Source: Siphonodentalium dalli
Lineage: Eukaryota; Mollusca; Scaphopoda; Gadilida; Siphonodentaliidae
NCBI GenBank assembly: GCA_032622095.1
Contig: CP136062.1
Span: 16,213,710 to 16,277,709 of the forward strand
Length of the DNA stretch: 64,000 nucleotides
Direction: 5' to 3'
Shown here: piece after piece, positions 13,201 through 28,200 of the stretch
Numbering within the stretch: position 1 is the first letter of the stretch
Layout: each line of letters starts with the position of its first letter
Position numbers and translations under genes: made by a program
The notes under the pieces: generated by a model
What the model was told of the DNA's origin: nothing
Database searches by the model: none
What the model saw: the letters and a program-made list of their open reading frames with translations, nothing else

Positions 13201-16200
13201 CTGGAATATAAATAAGAGGGGGGGGGATAAATATTTCAATCAGTATTTATACTTGATCTTGTGCTCTGTTCATGGTGATATCGTAATTTAGTGAAAATGT
13301 ATAGTGTTGCAACTCCTTCCAAGAAACGTAAGATTCTTACTTTGGAAGAACGTATTAAAGTTTTAGATCGTTCTGAACATGGTGACAGTTCTAGAAAAAT
13401 TGCTATAGACTTCGGTGTTGGTAAAACACAAATTCAGTCCATTGTGAAGGACAAGGATATGATCAAACACGAGTGGGAGAATGGTCATCAGGCGAATCGA
13501 AAGTATCTAAAGCCTAGGCGAACAACATACGGCAACCTCAACGAGCGAGTTTGGAAGTGGTTTTGTGTTGCGCGCAGCAAAAATGTCCCCATGTCCGGTC
13601 CACTGATACAGAATGCTGCCATCAAAGCATCCCTTGAGATGAATCATGATGATTTCACAGCTTCGAACAGCTGGTTGGAGAGTTTCCGGAATCATTATAA
13701 CATTACATGGTCTGTTTTAAGTGGGGAAGGGGCGGCTGTTAACGAAACCACAGTCGACGAGTGGAAACAACGCCTTCCATCAATCACTGCTGGATATGAC
13801 CCAAAAGATATTTTCAATGCTGACGAGATGGGCCTATTCTACAGAGGACTACCAAATCGTTCGCTTGTTCACAAAGCTACCGATAGTAAGAAAGGTATTA
13901 AGCAAGCCAAAGAACGGTTGACAGTGCTTCTTGCTTGTAATTAGGGTCCTGCGAATATTCGATATTCAATTCGAGATTTGATTCGAAAGTCAAATTCGAT
14001 TCGAATTCGAGTCGAAATTGCCAACTCGAAATTTCGAATATACACTGATGGAAAAGTAGGCTGTTTACGGACAAGTACACACATCGATCTTAGCTGTTTT
14101 TGTGTCACTTAATTACAGAAAATGATGTATATATGCACCTTATAATTCTTATTGTACATCGCGATTATATATATTAAATATAAGTATAACCAGCAATTAG
14201 CCACTATAGGACTACTAAATACGCCTGAATTCTAACTTTGAACATGATAGCCAAAAGCTCGGAGATCACCGATGGACCGACAACGCGCGTGAATAATAAT
14301 AGCTATGAGACTGAGCAACCGCTATAGCGTTATCTGCCGTCTATCCGTCTCATATTCTGCATTATGTAGTATAGTTGAGAATTTAAACAACACGTGTTCC
14401 CGGCATCGGAGCGTTCTTTGACACTTGACATAATGTCGTCGTTATCTTGGTTATCTTAAACGTGAGATGAATGCAACCTGGTGTATAAATCGCAGGCATC
14501 TGGGACATTGACCCATCTATGGAATCATCTGTCCAAGAAGCATCCAGCACTACATAATCAGGCTACCCTGCGACTGTTGTTGCATCTTCAAGTTTATAAC
14601 AACGGGTGATTCCGAATGTCGATTTGAAATTTTGCATGTACATGCAAACTGTACAAATTTCGCGTGATTTTAGTTCTGATAATCCGTTTAGTGGTTATAT
14701 ATTTATCGTCGTGACGGCCGCATAGACGTTTTTTTTAAATCTGCCTTTTTTTGTCGACAATTATCATTTGAAGTTAATAGTATTGCAAACGACGGTTCAT
14801 CGCCACATAAGTTATGGTGGAACTTCGTGCATGTAGTTGATAGAACGTTTCACAAATCGTCTAATCGTTGACAAAACATGCCCAATTGAGAATGCAACAC
14901 ACAGATATGATTCGATTCGATATTCGATTCGATTTCCAGAATTCGATTCGATATTTGATTCGATCAAAATCTCCAATTCGCAGGACTTGTAATTCAGTTG
15001 GAGAAAAACTGGACCCTGTAATCATAGGTAAATCGGCGAATCCGCGATGTTTCCGTGGTGTTCAAGTATCTTCTCTGGGAATTCAGTACCACGCAAACCA
15101 AAAGGCCTGGATGAACGGAGACTTATTCTCGTCATGGTTGAAGAAGTTGAACAATAAAATGAAACGACAGAAACGGAATATTCTCATGTTCGTGGATAAT
15201 TTTAGTGGCCATCCGACTATTGAACTATCAAACATTAAGCTTGCATTTCTACCGGCAAACACAACATCCAAGCTCCAGCCATGTGACGCCGGTATTATTC
15301 AAGCCATGAAGCTGAAGTACAGAGGAGCAATGCTCAGTCACATCGTAACCAAAATTGACGAGATAGACACTGCCAGCGAAATTGTCAAATCCATTGACGT
15401 GTTAAAGGCAATCATGTGGGTGAAACAAGCATGGGGAAGTGTAAAAGAATCAACAATTCAAAAGTGTTATGAGAAATGTGGGTTCAATGTGAAGTGTGAT
15501 GCCGAGAATGACGACGTATGCGAAACGGACGAAAAATTCAAAGAAGTTCTGAATGGAATGACCATGGTAGAATACGCCGACATTGACAAGGACTTGCCAC
15601 AATGTGACGACTCGTGTGACCCAAATTGGGAAGATAACATTCTGTTGGGCAAAGGGGAAGCAGTAGATGCCCTAGATAGTGATGAAGAGTGTGTTGGAGA
15701 AAGCTGTTCGTTGGATATAAACATCCCATTGCACGGCGAAGTTCTCGAAATGTTAGAAAAACTGATATCGTACAGTATTCACCATGGTTTGGGAGATGTA
15801 CTGCAGTTTGCAGCATCTACTCAATCGGCTATAGAGAGTAAGCAATTAGATAATAAGTTGGCAAATCAGTCAAAACTTGAAAGATTCTTTAGTTCAAAGT
15901 GATTGTACTTCGAATGGCATCAACGAATTGAACATGCAAACACTTTGAACTAAACTGAAACTGACTTGTTGTTTCTTGTATAAATGTCTATTGAATTTGT
16001 TGTTATTATTGTTAATAACTTGTTTTTTTATTTTTAATTTGAGAATAAACATAAGTAAAAAAGAACTTATTAAAGTTTTTTTTCATTCAAAATCACGTTG
16101 TGGCAGTCTTCCCAAGGAATCTGCTAAAAATTAGACTCTGGCCCACACCTGGCGTCGCCGGCCAACTGTCATTAACTACCATTTTTCCTTGGCAAAATGG

Positions 16201-19200
16201 GTGGTCCCTCATAACAGGTTTTACTGAATATGCGAGTCGACCATAGGTCGCCTCGCATATATATAAGAGAATGCATTGGCCTAACAATTTTAATAATTTT
16301 TTCTTGTATTCTTTAACAATTTTATAATTTCAGCCATACAGAGCCCCAGACAAACATGAGCAGACGACACTCTTCTATATGCTTCTATATATGTGTGGGG
16401 CTCCCTGCAGGGTAATGGATGTTTTTTATTTCTCAGTGAGAACTTTCCGATGAATGGCAACAAGCCATATTTCCGACAAAATCCTGAAAAGTTACCCATA
16501 ATTCTGCTGTGGTTAAGGAGTCGATTATTTAGGGCATTACTGTATTCAAATCGAACTGTTGATACATGGGTAACAATTATAAATGTGAAGCAAAGATGTT
16601 TTATTTATCCATGTTCTTCTCGGTAAGAATGAAACAATATGTTTTATTTATCCATGTTCTTCTCGGTAAGAACGAAACAATATGTTTTATTTATCCATGT
16701 TCTTCTCGGTAAGAACGAAACAATATGTTTTATTTATCATGTTCTTCTCGGTAAGAACGAAACAATATGTTTTATTTATCCATGTTCTTCTCGGTAATAA
16801 TGATTTAACCCTTTTTATACTAAATGGATTTTAAGTTATAATTAAAATTACAGTATACTTTCATGTACAATTATTTGTATTATTGATCTCTTTAGTTGAA
16901 ATAAAATATTGTTTAAAGGGATACGTACTGTACTCAAATGTTGTTGTTGGTTTCTATAGTCTCTGAGTCATGGAATAACGTAACCAGATTTCCATTATTT
17001 GAAAGTCTGTTGAGTACGAAGTAATGTTACAGATGGCAGATTAGCCGGAATGCGAAAATACCAATTGTCTTTGTCGAGTAATTTTTGGACAGTTTTCAAG
17101 CAAATGTATCAAATAAATGTTATATTATATGAATACTAGTCCCATATACTCATTTAAGTCATTGTATATCACCAGTCAGTGAGTGGCTTGAGTTTACACC
17201 TCGTATCAACATATTTTTTACATGATCATGTGTGCCACTCATTGGCCAATCCACTATCCGTGAATTATTTTCATTACGTCTTGTACACGGAAATTTTAAT
17301 TTAATTTATGGCTCCAGCCATAAATTTAATTTATATCAAATTAGTAACTTTGATTTTAAGATAACCTATTAACCTGAACGTTTACAGAATACATCTTCGA
17401 CTCAAATTACTTACTTTTCTATATATTATCGATATTAGATCGTCGATATTACCGGGAATTTATTGAAAATGGCGTACAGTACCCCTTTAAACCAATTTAG
17501 TGATGGTTTCTCGTTATTTACATACTCAGTAGTGATGGTTTCTCGTTATTTACATACTCTGTAGTGATGGTTTCTTGTTATTTACATACTCTGTAGTGAT
17601 GGTTTCTCGTTATTTACATACTCTGTAGTGATGGTTTCTTGTTATTTACATACTCTGTAGTGATGGTATCTCATTGAGTGGGCCCTAGTTTAAACCAATT
17701 TACATACTCAGTGGTGATGGTTGCTCGTTGAAGCGGCGGCTCAAGTCCTTCTGGGTATTGTTGGAATCTTCCACTCGTATCTGAAGTGATATCCTCTCCA
17801 GTCAGAGAACTAAAAATAATTTGTATAGAAATAATATATCATGGCATTACATATCTTACATATAGAAATAATATATCATGATAAATGAGATATTGGCTTT
17901 GCATGACCTAATCGACTTCTATAATGGTGTACCATCTCACTAATAATTTTTAAAAGATCAAACGACCACAATATCCCCCGATACGGTAGCTAACTGAAGA
18001 ATTGGCAATATTCGTAAAAATAAAAGTCTTCATCCGGAAACCTCAAATATTGAAAATTCGGCAAACTAAGGGCCATAACTGTGGTTGAAAAGTCGGACAA
18101 ATCTGGTTTTTGAACTCAATCAAGATATTTTGAAAACCAGTTCCTATGCTAGACATAGGTCGATATTTAGTTATTGTGCAAAACGGCTGAAAACCAAGAA
18201 ATATCGGCAAAAATGGCAAGAACTCTGCCAAAATAGGTCCAACCAAACTCAGAATCACAGGTTCCAATGATGCTAAGTTTTAACAAAATTGACTATAAAA
18301 ATCACAGACAGGTTCGGACAAAGATGCATCATCAGGATGTACAATTGTATGTCGAAAAATAGCAATAACTCCACAAAAATTACTCAAAAGCGCAGGTTGA
18401 TATCTGAACCAAGATTTAACAAGAGCACGCAGTCGGGGCGTGGGATAATACGCCCGTTTCTGGAGTAGAGTGGGGTTAGGTTTAATTCCCATATTTGAAC
18501 TAGATCTGTATACCAAATTTGGTTCAGTTCACTTGATTCAATCTAAAGTTATCATCTGGAAACCGCATATCAGGTCAAATCTAAGTCGAATAAGGGACAT
18601 AACTCCGTCAAAATCATGCAGACAAAACCCATATTCGAACTTGATCTGCATTTTGGGCTGGTAAACTAATATACCAAATTTGATTCAGTTCACTTGATTC
18701 AATCTAAAGTTATCATCCGGAAACCGCAAATCAGGTAAAATCTAAGTCGAAAAAGGGCCATAACTCAGTCAAAATCATGCAGACAAAACCCATATTCAAA
18801 CTTTATCTGTATTTTGGTGTGGTAAACTAACATACCAAATTTGGTTCAGTTCACTCGATTCAATCTAAAGTTATCATCCGGAAACCAAAATCGGACGGAC
18901 GACGGACGGACGACAAACGGACAACCCATTTACATAACACAACCGTTTTTTTCAAACGGGCGTATACAAAATTGACTGGAAAATGACGGAATACAGGCTT
19001 GGACAAAAGATGCTTCCCAGGATGTACGATTCTATGTCGAAAAATGGCAATAATTCCACCAAAATGAGTCCGACCGAACATAATATTGCAGGTAGCAGGT
19101 TCCCATGCTGGTTTATATATGTGCTAAGTTTTAAAAACAATTATCAGAAAATGACAGAATACAGGCTGTGACAATGTTCCGGATGGATAGATGGACGAAC

Positions 19201-22200
19201 AGATGTACGGACATTATTACATCGGACATTTATGTATCTAATTTTAAGAAAAATGGATATTTATGTGGCTATTTTCCGTTAGGTGGCTAGCAACTTAACA
19301 GCATTCAGATGAACCATCAACAATGATCTATTTGGCATAATCAGCCTATTTAATTTTGAATACTAAAAGTCCATAGATTTGGACATCCATGATCTGTCCA
19401 CAGGAGATGTTCGGACAGGTTATGTGTCTAGTCACCCAATCAGTTTCTCCTATTCCACTGGCGTATTTGCTATATGCAAGTTTTTGAGTTTCAAAAACCT
19501 ACTTTTGCTATAATTTGTCCATGTTCTGATTATATAATTTGAAATGTTATCACTATAAAACACTATATAGCCACCTAAAATTCGACCAATTACTTGATAG
19601 CCACATAAAATTTGTAGACACAGAACTTATTTTAGCCAAATAATTCATAGCCACATATCCACGCAAATGTTGGTATGGTACAATACACGCAAGGATGAAG
19701 GTCAATACTATAGTCCTCGGATGGAATGTTGAGGGACAATTAACACAGGTGCATTAAACTGTTCTGCCATACCTGGAAACTGGAAACCTTCCACGGAAAT
19801 CTCTCATAATTTCCTCTTTATCTGCTCGATCTGAAATCTAAATGATAATCACATTCACCTACAAATTATTGTTCCAAATCTGATAAAAAGTGACTGAGAT
19901 ATCTGCATGAATGGATAGAAAACCATTTCATCTGATTAAATCAAAGAGGGATATAACATTTAGAATGAATAAAAGGTTGACGACAACGTGTCCCTGAAAA
20001 AGTGGCTCTTTAGTAAGGATATCTTTTTTATCATCGGACCGTGACCAAATTAAAACTTGGCCTTTGTCTTCTGAAATTTGAACCATGTACAAATTAGCAA
20101 GAGATTCAGTTGAATTTAAAAACAATCAGATAACTAAAATTAAAGTTATCATCTGTAAACCTAAAAATGAAAACATTCTAAGTCGAAAAGGGGCCATAAC
20201 TCTGGCAAAAATGTGCAAACCGAACCAATATTCAAACTTGACCTGTGTTTTAGCTGATAAACTCACATAGCAAATTTGGTTTCGATCCGATAGTCCAAAA
20301 TAAAGTTCTCATCCAAAAACTTTCCGAACAGATGCATGGCTAGATGGACTGATGGACGGACTCAAACGATGTCATTCTTTTACACTCTCACGATGGGAGC
20401 TGTTCATGTGCAGCATTAGAGATCCTGTGCCAGTGCATTCTCTGATATATGCAAGGGAGTCTCGCATATATAAGAGAATGCACTGGCTTACAAGGTCAAG
20501 GTAAATATTGTTGGGCCAATGCATTCTCTTATATATATGAGGCTCCCTATAGGATACTAACATATATAAGAGAATGCATTGGCACAGGGTTTTCGAAAAA
20601 TTTCAGGAAGCTCCGGTCATGGAAGGTTAATTGCACTCTTATGACTAATCTCTGCACTAAATTTCATTTATATCTGATGTTTCTCAGGGAGACAGACAGA
20701 AAAATATTTGTTCCAGGTAAACAGTAATGCCCTAAATAATCAACTCCTTAACCACAGAAGAATTATGGGTAATTTTTCAGGATTTAGTCGGAAATATGGC
20801 TTGATGCCATTCATCGGAAAGCTCACTGTTTTTTGTTTTTTTACTTGATACTCAGTCATTGGGTAATTTAATCAGCTAATACAACACTGCAAGGTACAAA
20901 CATGGACGGAGACCGTGTCAACGAACGCCACTTTTTGCAAATTGGCAGTAACACGTAGCCTCGCATCATTAACCTCTTTACAAAACGCTGCCAGATCACG
21001 GTAAGTGTCACCGCATATATACAGTGCACTACCGCGGGTCATCACAGTACTAGCATTCTTTATCGCTGGTAATCCGGCGGTCCTGCGAATGTTGAGGTGG
21101 TAACGTGGTATCACACAGTAGCGCAACCGTGACTTAGTGGTATTAACCCTTTACCCAACAGAACGGCCCTGTGCCAATGCATTCTCTTATATATGCGAGT
21201 CGACCATAGGTCGCCTCGCATATATAAGAGAATGCATTGGCTAAACACATATTAAAAACGAGAGGCCGATCACGATCGGCAGATGTTAACCCATCCCTTG
21301 GCGATAAAAATTTACTATGATCGGATAAATGAGAGTTTTGGTGTTGAATTATAGAGTATACGGTTATGTACTATTATAGACAAATTTACATCACACAAAT
21401 TATTGGAATTTATGGGTCACTGGCATTTATATAAGAGAATACACTCTTACAGGATCGGTAATGCTAAACCACTACAGCCTTGGGTTAAATGTGAAAGGTG
21501 TGACCTGGACATGGAATACTTAGGTTAAGTGAGTTCAATTTAAGTTTACAATAATAATATGTCAAATTCTATCAACAATATAGTATACAGATAAGCCACC
21601 ACACTGCTGACCCATTAATATCAATTATATAGCAGAGCTTTCAACAATCACAGGAATTGTGTATGTTGAAAACTGACCTCTCTATTAAACCAATAATAAT
21701 TATAATGACATCAGACCATCTGAAGATAAAACTCTGCAGCACAGATGTACATGTCTACTGTTAATATCATGTGATGTTAATTGTTGAATCTTTATTTTAA
21801 ATTTGATACCGTACCATAGCCTTCTTTATCACATTATTTGCACACTGGCATAAGAGACATCAGAAAATAATATAGCCTTATCAATAGCTAAGTAGTCCAA
21901 AGGCATGGGATAGAATTGGTGAATTGGATTTAATGTTTCTCCAAACAGATTTACCAGTACATAACACAAGATTTTGGACAGATTTAAACAAATTTGGTGT
22001 GGTGATTCGGGGTACCCTTGGCAGAGTTATAATTGTGTTAGTTTTTCAAATTTGTTTATTAAACTTAAAAAAAATTGTTTTTAATTATTTTAAAAAAAAG
22101 ATTGGGAACGTTTTTATCAACGTGTATCATAATCATCAATATCTAAATGAAAACCAATGAAAGAGTCACTGACATTTTTTTAATTATTATTATTATAAAA

Positions 22201-25200
22201 CATAAAAATAAAAAAAATTAAATTATTTTTTCAAATTTGTTTTCGAAAAAAGGTCATAACTCCTTTAAAATAAATTGGATCGAACCCATATTCAAACTCA
22301 AACTGTATTGTGGGCTGTGAGACTTATATACAAAATTTGGTTCCGATCAAATAGAAAATGTTAGAGTTATCGCATTATGCCTAAAGTGTACAAGAAAAAT
22401 ATATCAAACCTGGTGTGCCCCTTTAATATTTCAATTCACATTTGTAATCAATTGAAATTAATGTACAACAAATCTACTAAACACAATCACATTATTAATC
22501 TCCAATAGTAATGCTATTAAACAATGAAACCAGATTATGCCTTTAAGATGGAATTTAAATAACCATGCATATCAAATATATAGTAGAAACATTCCATCTA
22601 TGCTATCTCAGCATATGGCCAGAGATACTTTATAGAGTACTAGTATAAAGTATATATGATATGGCCAACACATCTCCTAGTAGTTAATTATCTCAATGCA
22701 AGAGTCTGCCAAGAGAGAGAGACAATTCATGGCATTGTAACTGGATACTAACTCTGTGTGATAAGACAACTTCAAACCTGATTTATTAGATTCTATTTGG
22801 ACAGTGCAAACTGGGTATCTTTGATATATTTTAGCGATAAATAAAATAATTAAAAGACCATAACTCCATTAAATTATATCGGATCAAACCCATATTCGAA
22901 CTCGACCTGTATTTTGAGTTGAGAAACTCACATACAAAATTTGGTTCCTATCAGTTGAAAAATTGTTGATTTAACGAAGCATTCATGAATTCTATGTCAA
23001 AGGGCCATAACTCCATAAAAAAATATCGGATCAAACCCATATTCGAACTCGATCTGTATTTTGGGCTCTGAAACTCGCATACCAAATTTGGTTCCGATCA
23101 GATAAAAATTGTTCGAGTTATGACAGCATGCGTGAATTCGAAGTCGAAAAAGGGCCATAACTCCGTAAAAAAAATTCGGATCAAACCCATATTTGAACTC
23201 GATCTGTATTTTGGTCTGAGAAACTCATATACAAAATTTGGTTCCGATCGGATAGAAAATTTTTGAGTTATCGCACCATGCGTAAAGTGTCTACGGACAG
23301 ACAGACGGACGGACGGACGGATGGACGGACAGACACACGACGAGTGGTCAATCCGGACGTCGACATTATGTTTACCATACTATGGTATGGGTAAACATAA
23401 TGATAAAATTGTCAAAGAATGTAGAAAAATATTATAAAAATTGTTTAAAAATGTAAGAAAAAATTATAAAATTGTTAAAGAATGTAAGAAAAAATGGTAA
23501 AACGTGTTAAAATAAGATTTTTTTAGGCCAATGCATTCTCTTATATATGCGAGGCGACCTATGGTCGACTCGCATATATAAGAGAATGCATTGGTACAGG
23601 GCATAACTGTAACCTTCACAATGTGGTCAATGAACCGGTTCCAATGATATCCATATTTGTATGATGTTATTGAGACAGACCGAAGATATTTTAGGCTGTT
23701 GAAGCTTTATTTGGGCATTTTTGGCCGTTTTGTTGGGTAAAGGGTTAACACATGCATTAAAGCAGCTCGCTTATAAGAGCATACCTGTAGCTGATTTTAG
23801 AATCCATTAAGTAAATAAATAGATACATACCTCTCCATAATTCTTAAAAAGATCTTCAACAGCATTATTATAGCTCTCAATTGTCACATTGTCAGAGAAG
23901 TTTTCTGTTAGAATCATATGTATTTCTGAAATAAAATGCAAATTTCAGAGATTCTGCAACCCACGACAATGTCTTCCACATACCCCAAACCTCTACCCCC
24001 TATCAATCCAGAGATTAATGCCTACATGAGCTGTGTATTATTATTTAATATTCATTATTGTTATATTTACATTTATATATATTAGACATCAATTAGTTTC
24101 AATGTGCCTTACATAACAATGCTGAAATTTTCTAAGAAACAATAAAACAATTAGTCAACAACGAAGAAATTTTAAATAGGAGAAAGATATATCATATCAG
24201 TGTTACTGAAACCATACACAGCCGTGATAACAATAATTAAAATTCAAGTGATAGTCATTGCATTAAATCATCTCCCACTAACTAAATAAAACCAATGGGG
24301 AATGATTATTATGTGTTCACTATATGACATAGGATAATGCCTGGAAACCCTATAGGGAGCCCCACAAAGAGAGAAGCTGTACTGCTGAGTGTCGTCTGCT
24401 ACAGTTTAAGTGGGGGCTCCATATGGGGAATGATTATTATGTGTTCACTATATGACATAGGATAATGCCTGGAAACCCTATAGGGAGCCCCACAAAGAGA
24501 GAAGCTGTACTGCTGAGTGTCGTCTGCTACAGTTTAAGTGGGGGCTCCATATGGGGATCGCAAACCCTTTCTTAATGATACGATATTGGATTTCCAAATG
24601 ACAAAAGAAAATAGTAATACAAAATAAAACAAGTGATTGCACCAGCGGTGCTGGCAAACCCCATGGTGACAAATTAAAACCTTTTCAAATAAACAAAGAT
24701 AAAAAATTGTTGAATGGAAAACATGAATAAAACGATTGAACACTCAATTGATTGCCGTCATAATACTGAACATTTCAAACCAAATTTCATTGATATCCGT
24801 CAACTGGTGGTGGAGACAAGGACAAAAAACCAACACTTCCTAATCTACGAAGAGGAATAAATCTCAAGTGGGAAAACTGGAAGAAAAAAACGATTGAACA
24901 CTCAATAAAACGATTGAACACTCAATAAAACGATTGAACACTCAATAAAACGATTGAACACTCAATAAAACGATTGAACACTCAATAAAACGATTGAACA
25001 CTCCGTTGAATATCCAAATTTCTTTGAGATTCGTCAAACGGTGGTGGAGATATCTGCACGGACGGACAAAAAACCAACATTTCCAGATAAACAAAGATGC
25101 ATAACTCTAAGACAGAAAACCAGGAAGAAACGATTGAACACATTCAAGAAGGAAGTGTTGTTCCAGGATAAACTTATAAATCAGACGATAAATAAAAGAT

Positions 25201-28200
25201 TGACGGAGAGCACCGGCTAGCAATATATTTCTTTTATAATTTATTAACGTTTTTGGTTACAGTATACTCATATGATATTACAAATTTTCATGAGTTTTAT
25301 ACGTGAATGCAAATGCAAAAATAAATTTGTTTGCTTAAAGGCCCACTTAATTTTCAAATCACCGATTATTTTTTTTATATTGCCTTGACGGTTTTGATAA
25401 CAATCTATGCCATAAAATATGATTAAAGTACTATAATTCATCACCATTTGGAACATCTGTGTCTCAGAAGGTGCCCATAGAGTAATAGAAAATAGATGAA
25501 ATAAAAAAATAATTTCCCCCGTTATGGCTCCCAGAATGCAACAGAATTCAAACTATAGTTTATTTTCCATTGAAAATTATAGACTTTGTGCAGAAACCTG
25601 GGCACAGAACAGACATTGATATCTCAACAAAAACAACATGTTCACAGTTTATTACATTGAATAAGTTGATAATACAATGTTTTCATGAAAAGTTACCCAT
25701 AATTATCCTGTGGTTAAGAAGTCGATTAATTAGGGCATTACTGTACATGTCAATGGTTATTCGGTATAATAAAAATAATGATGACCTAGTACGATGTGGA
25801 TGTTGCAGATTGTCTCCCTTGGAACCATTATCTCCTTGGCTTTGCCTCGGGAGACAATGTGTTTCTTGGGGAGAGAATCCACATGGTCCACCTCGAAAAA
25901 GGTCAACATTTTCATAATAGTACAATACCTGTGAAAATGGGTCTCTCTTTTGGTTCCTGCGCCCAGCAGCGGTCTATCAAACTGAGCACACCTTGTGAAT
26001 ACTGTTGGGTTATGTCCCTTAGAGCAGGCCGCTGTCCAGTTTTAACCATTTCAATAAGAACTGCCAATAAAACACCTGTCAGAATGTAAATAAAAGTGTT
26101 GATGTCATTGAAGCTCAACTTGGAGAGGGGCTAATGTCGAATGGCACAGTTAATGAAGCGATAAGGAATGCGGAAAGTTGGTACGTCAATGTAATCTAGA
26201 TGTCACCCGGAGGATCCATATGAAGTTTGGCGATGATCTGAAGACAAATATGGCCTGTAGGGTGTGCCAACAGATAAGTCTTACAAAGAGTAAATCCAAG
26301 ATGGCCACTGGCGGCAATATTTTGAAACAAAAATCTAAAAAAAGGTAAGTTCATTATAGAGGTCACCCTTTGGATCCATATGAAGTTTAGGATTAGGGAT
26401 GTGCCAAAGGATTTAGAGATGCAAAGTGTAAAATCCAAGCAGACTTGTTTTTCATCAAAACAGATCTCAGAAAGAAATTAGTCATACAAAGACTAAAATC
26501 AAAGATGGTCACATTTTTAACAGAAATTGAGAAAAAATAGTAAGTTCCCATCTAGAGGTAACCCTGAAAATCCATATGAAGTTTGGTAACAATCAAATGA
26601 GAGATGTGACCTGTAGGGTTTTATAAAAGATTTAGTCATACAAAGAGTAAAATCCAAGATGGCCACTGGCAGCCATGTTTTTTATCAGAATTCGGAAATA
26701 TGGTAAGCTCCCATCTAGAGGTCACCCCCCAAGATTCAATGCAGTTTGGTGACAATCGGATGAGAGATGTGACCTGTAGCATGTGATAACGGAAATTGAT
26801 GATGGATCATGGATTGAAGCATGGACGATGGATGACCAATGCATGGCAATAGTTCAAACTTGTCTTCATCAAGATGAGCTAACAAGAGAGTCAATGACTG
26901 TGGTGTCACTCAACTGACTGTAAAGACTGGGACTCTGTAGACTACAATAATCAGTTCATATCAAACAAGAGAGTCAATGACTGTGAAGTCACTCAACTGA
27001 CTGTAAAGACTGGGACTCTGTAGACTACAATAATCAGTTCATATCAAACAAGAGATGGACTGTTGTCCGGTGCATACCCCCTTGTGACATACCGCCTTGT
27101 GTGGGCATATCTATAACTTATGACTGCTATACTCTGACAGATGACCCAAAAATCAGAATTTTCATATAAACAAAGATGAATAACTATGGAACGAAAAATA
27201 TAACCAAAACGATTGAACACGCCATTGATTTTCCTCATAATGGTGAACATCCATACCAAATTTCATTGAGAATTGAGCATTATTGTTCAAGTTATGGACT
27301 GAACAGACATTGTTATAACTTCCGCCAGGGTACCCCGAGTCACCACACCAAATTTGGTTAAAATCGGACCAGCAGTCTGGGATAAAAATCCAGACAGACA
27401 GATGGATGGACAGACAGATTTTACTCTTTTATTTATATAGATAAGTTACTGACATGCTGTCAAATGTTATTTTTGACTTGAACTGTAAACAAGGATTAGC
27501 ACCATGGAGCAGTAAATATCAGGCTAAAGATTCATGGTGGGCAGTGGGCCAGGACGAATATATATATTATTTTATATTAATAATACCTTTGTATGGTCGC
27601 TTCTCAGAGCAGAGTTCCCACATACAGATGGAAAATGCATAAATATCTCGAGATTGACGCCGTTTTGTGTTGACGTCTTGGAATAACTCGGGTGGAAGGT
27701 ACTGAGTCGTCCCTCTAAGAGACTTGTCCTCTTTATTAACATCCTCCAATGTAAGCGTTGTTGATTTGTCTTTAAGCTCACATAAACCAAAATCTGTGAC
27801 CTGAAATAATCTGTCTATACTAAAGCATCATTGATGAGTAGTTATCCCATAGGAAATGTTCAGACAATAAGTTTAACCCTTTCTATACTAAAGCATCATT
27901 GATGAGTAGTTATCCCATAGGAAATGTTAAGATAATTAAGTTTAACCCTTTCTATACTAAAGCATCATTGATGAGTAGTTATCCCATAAATGTTCAGATA
28001 ATAAGTTTAACCCTTTCTATACTAAAGCATCATTGATAAGTAGTTGTCCAATAGGAAATGTTCAGATAATAAGTTGAACACTTTCTATACTAAAGCATCA
28101 TTGATGAGCAGTTATCCCATAGCAAATGTTCAGATAATAAGTTTAAAGGATTTATTCGGTCTATAAACTACAAAACGCAATCGGAAAGCCCTCCCTGTTG

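Noticed and set aside
12620-16226. Terminal inverted repeats of the Tigger element at about 12625 (cagtcggcc) and 16226 (reverse of cagtaaaacctg)
   Set aside because: Similarity between the two candidate ends is too weak and no TA duplication could be placed.
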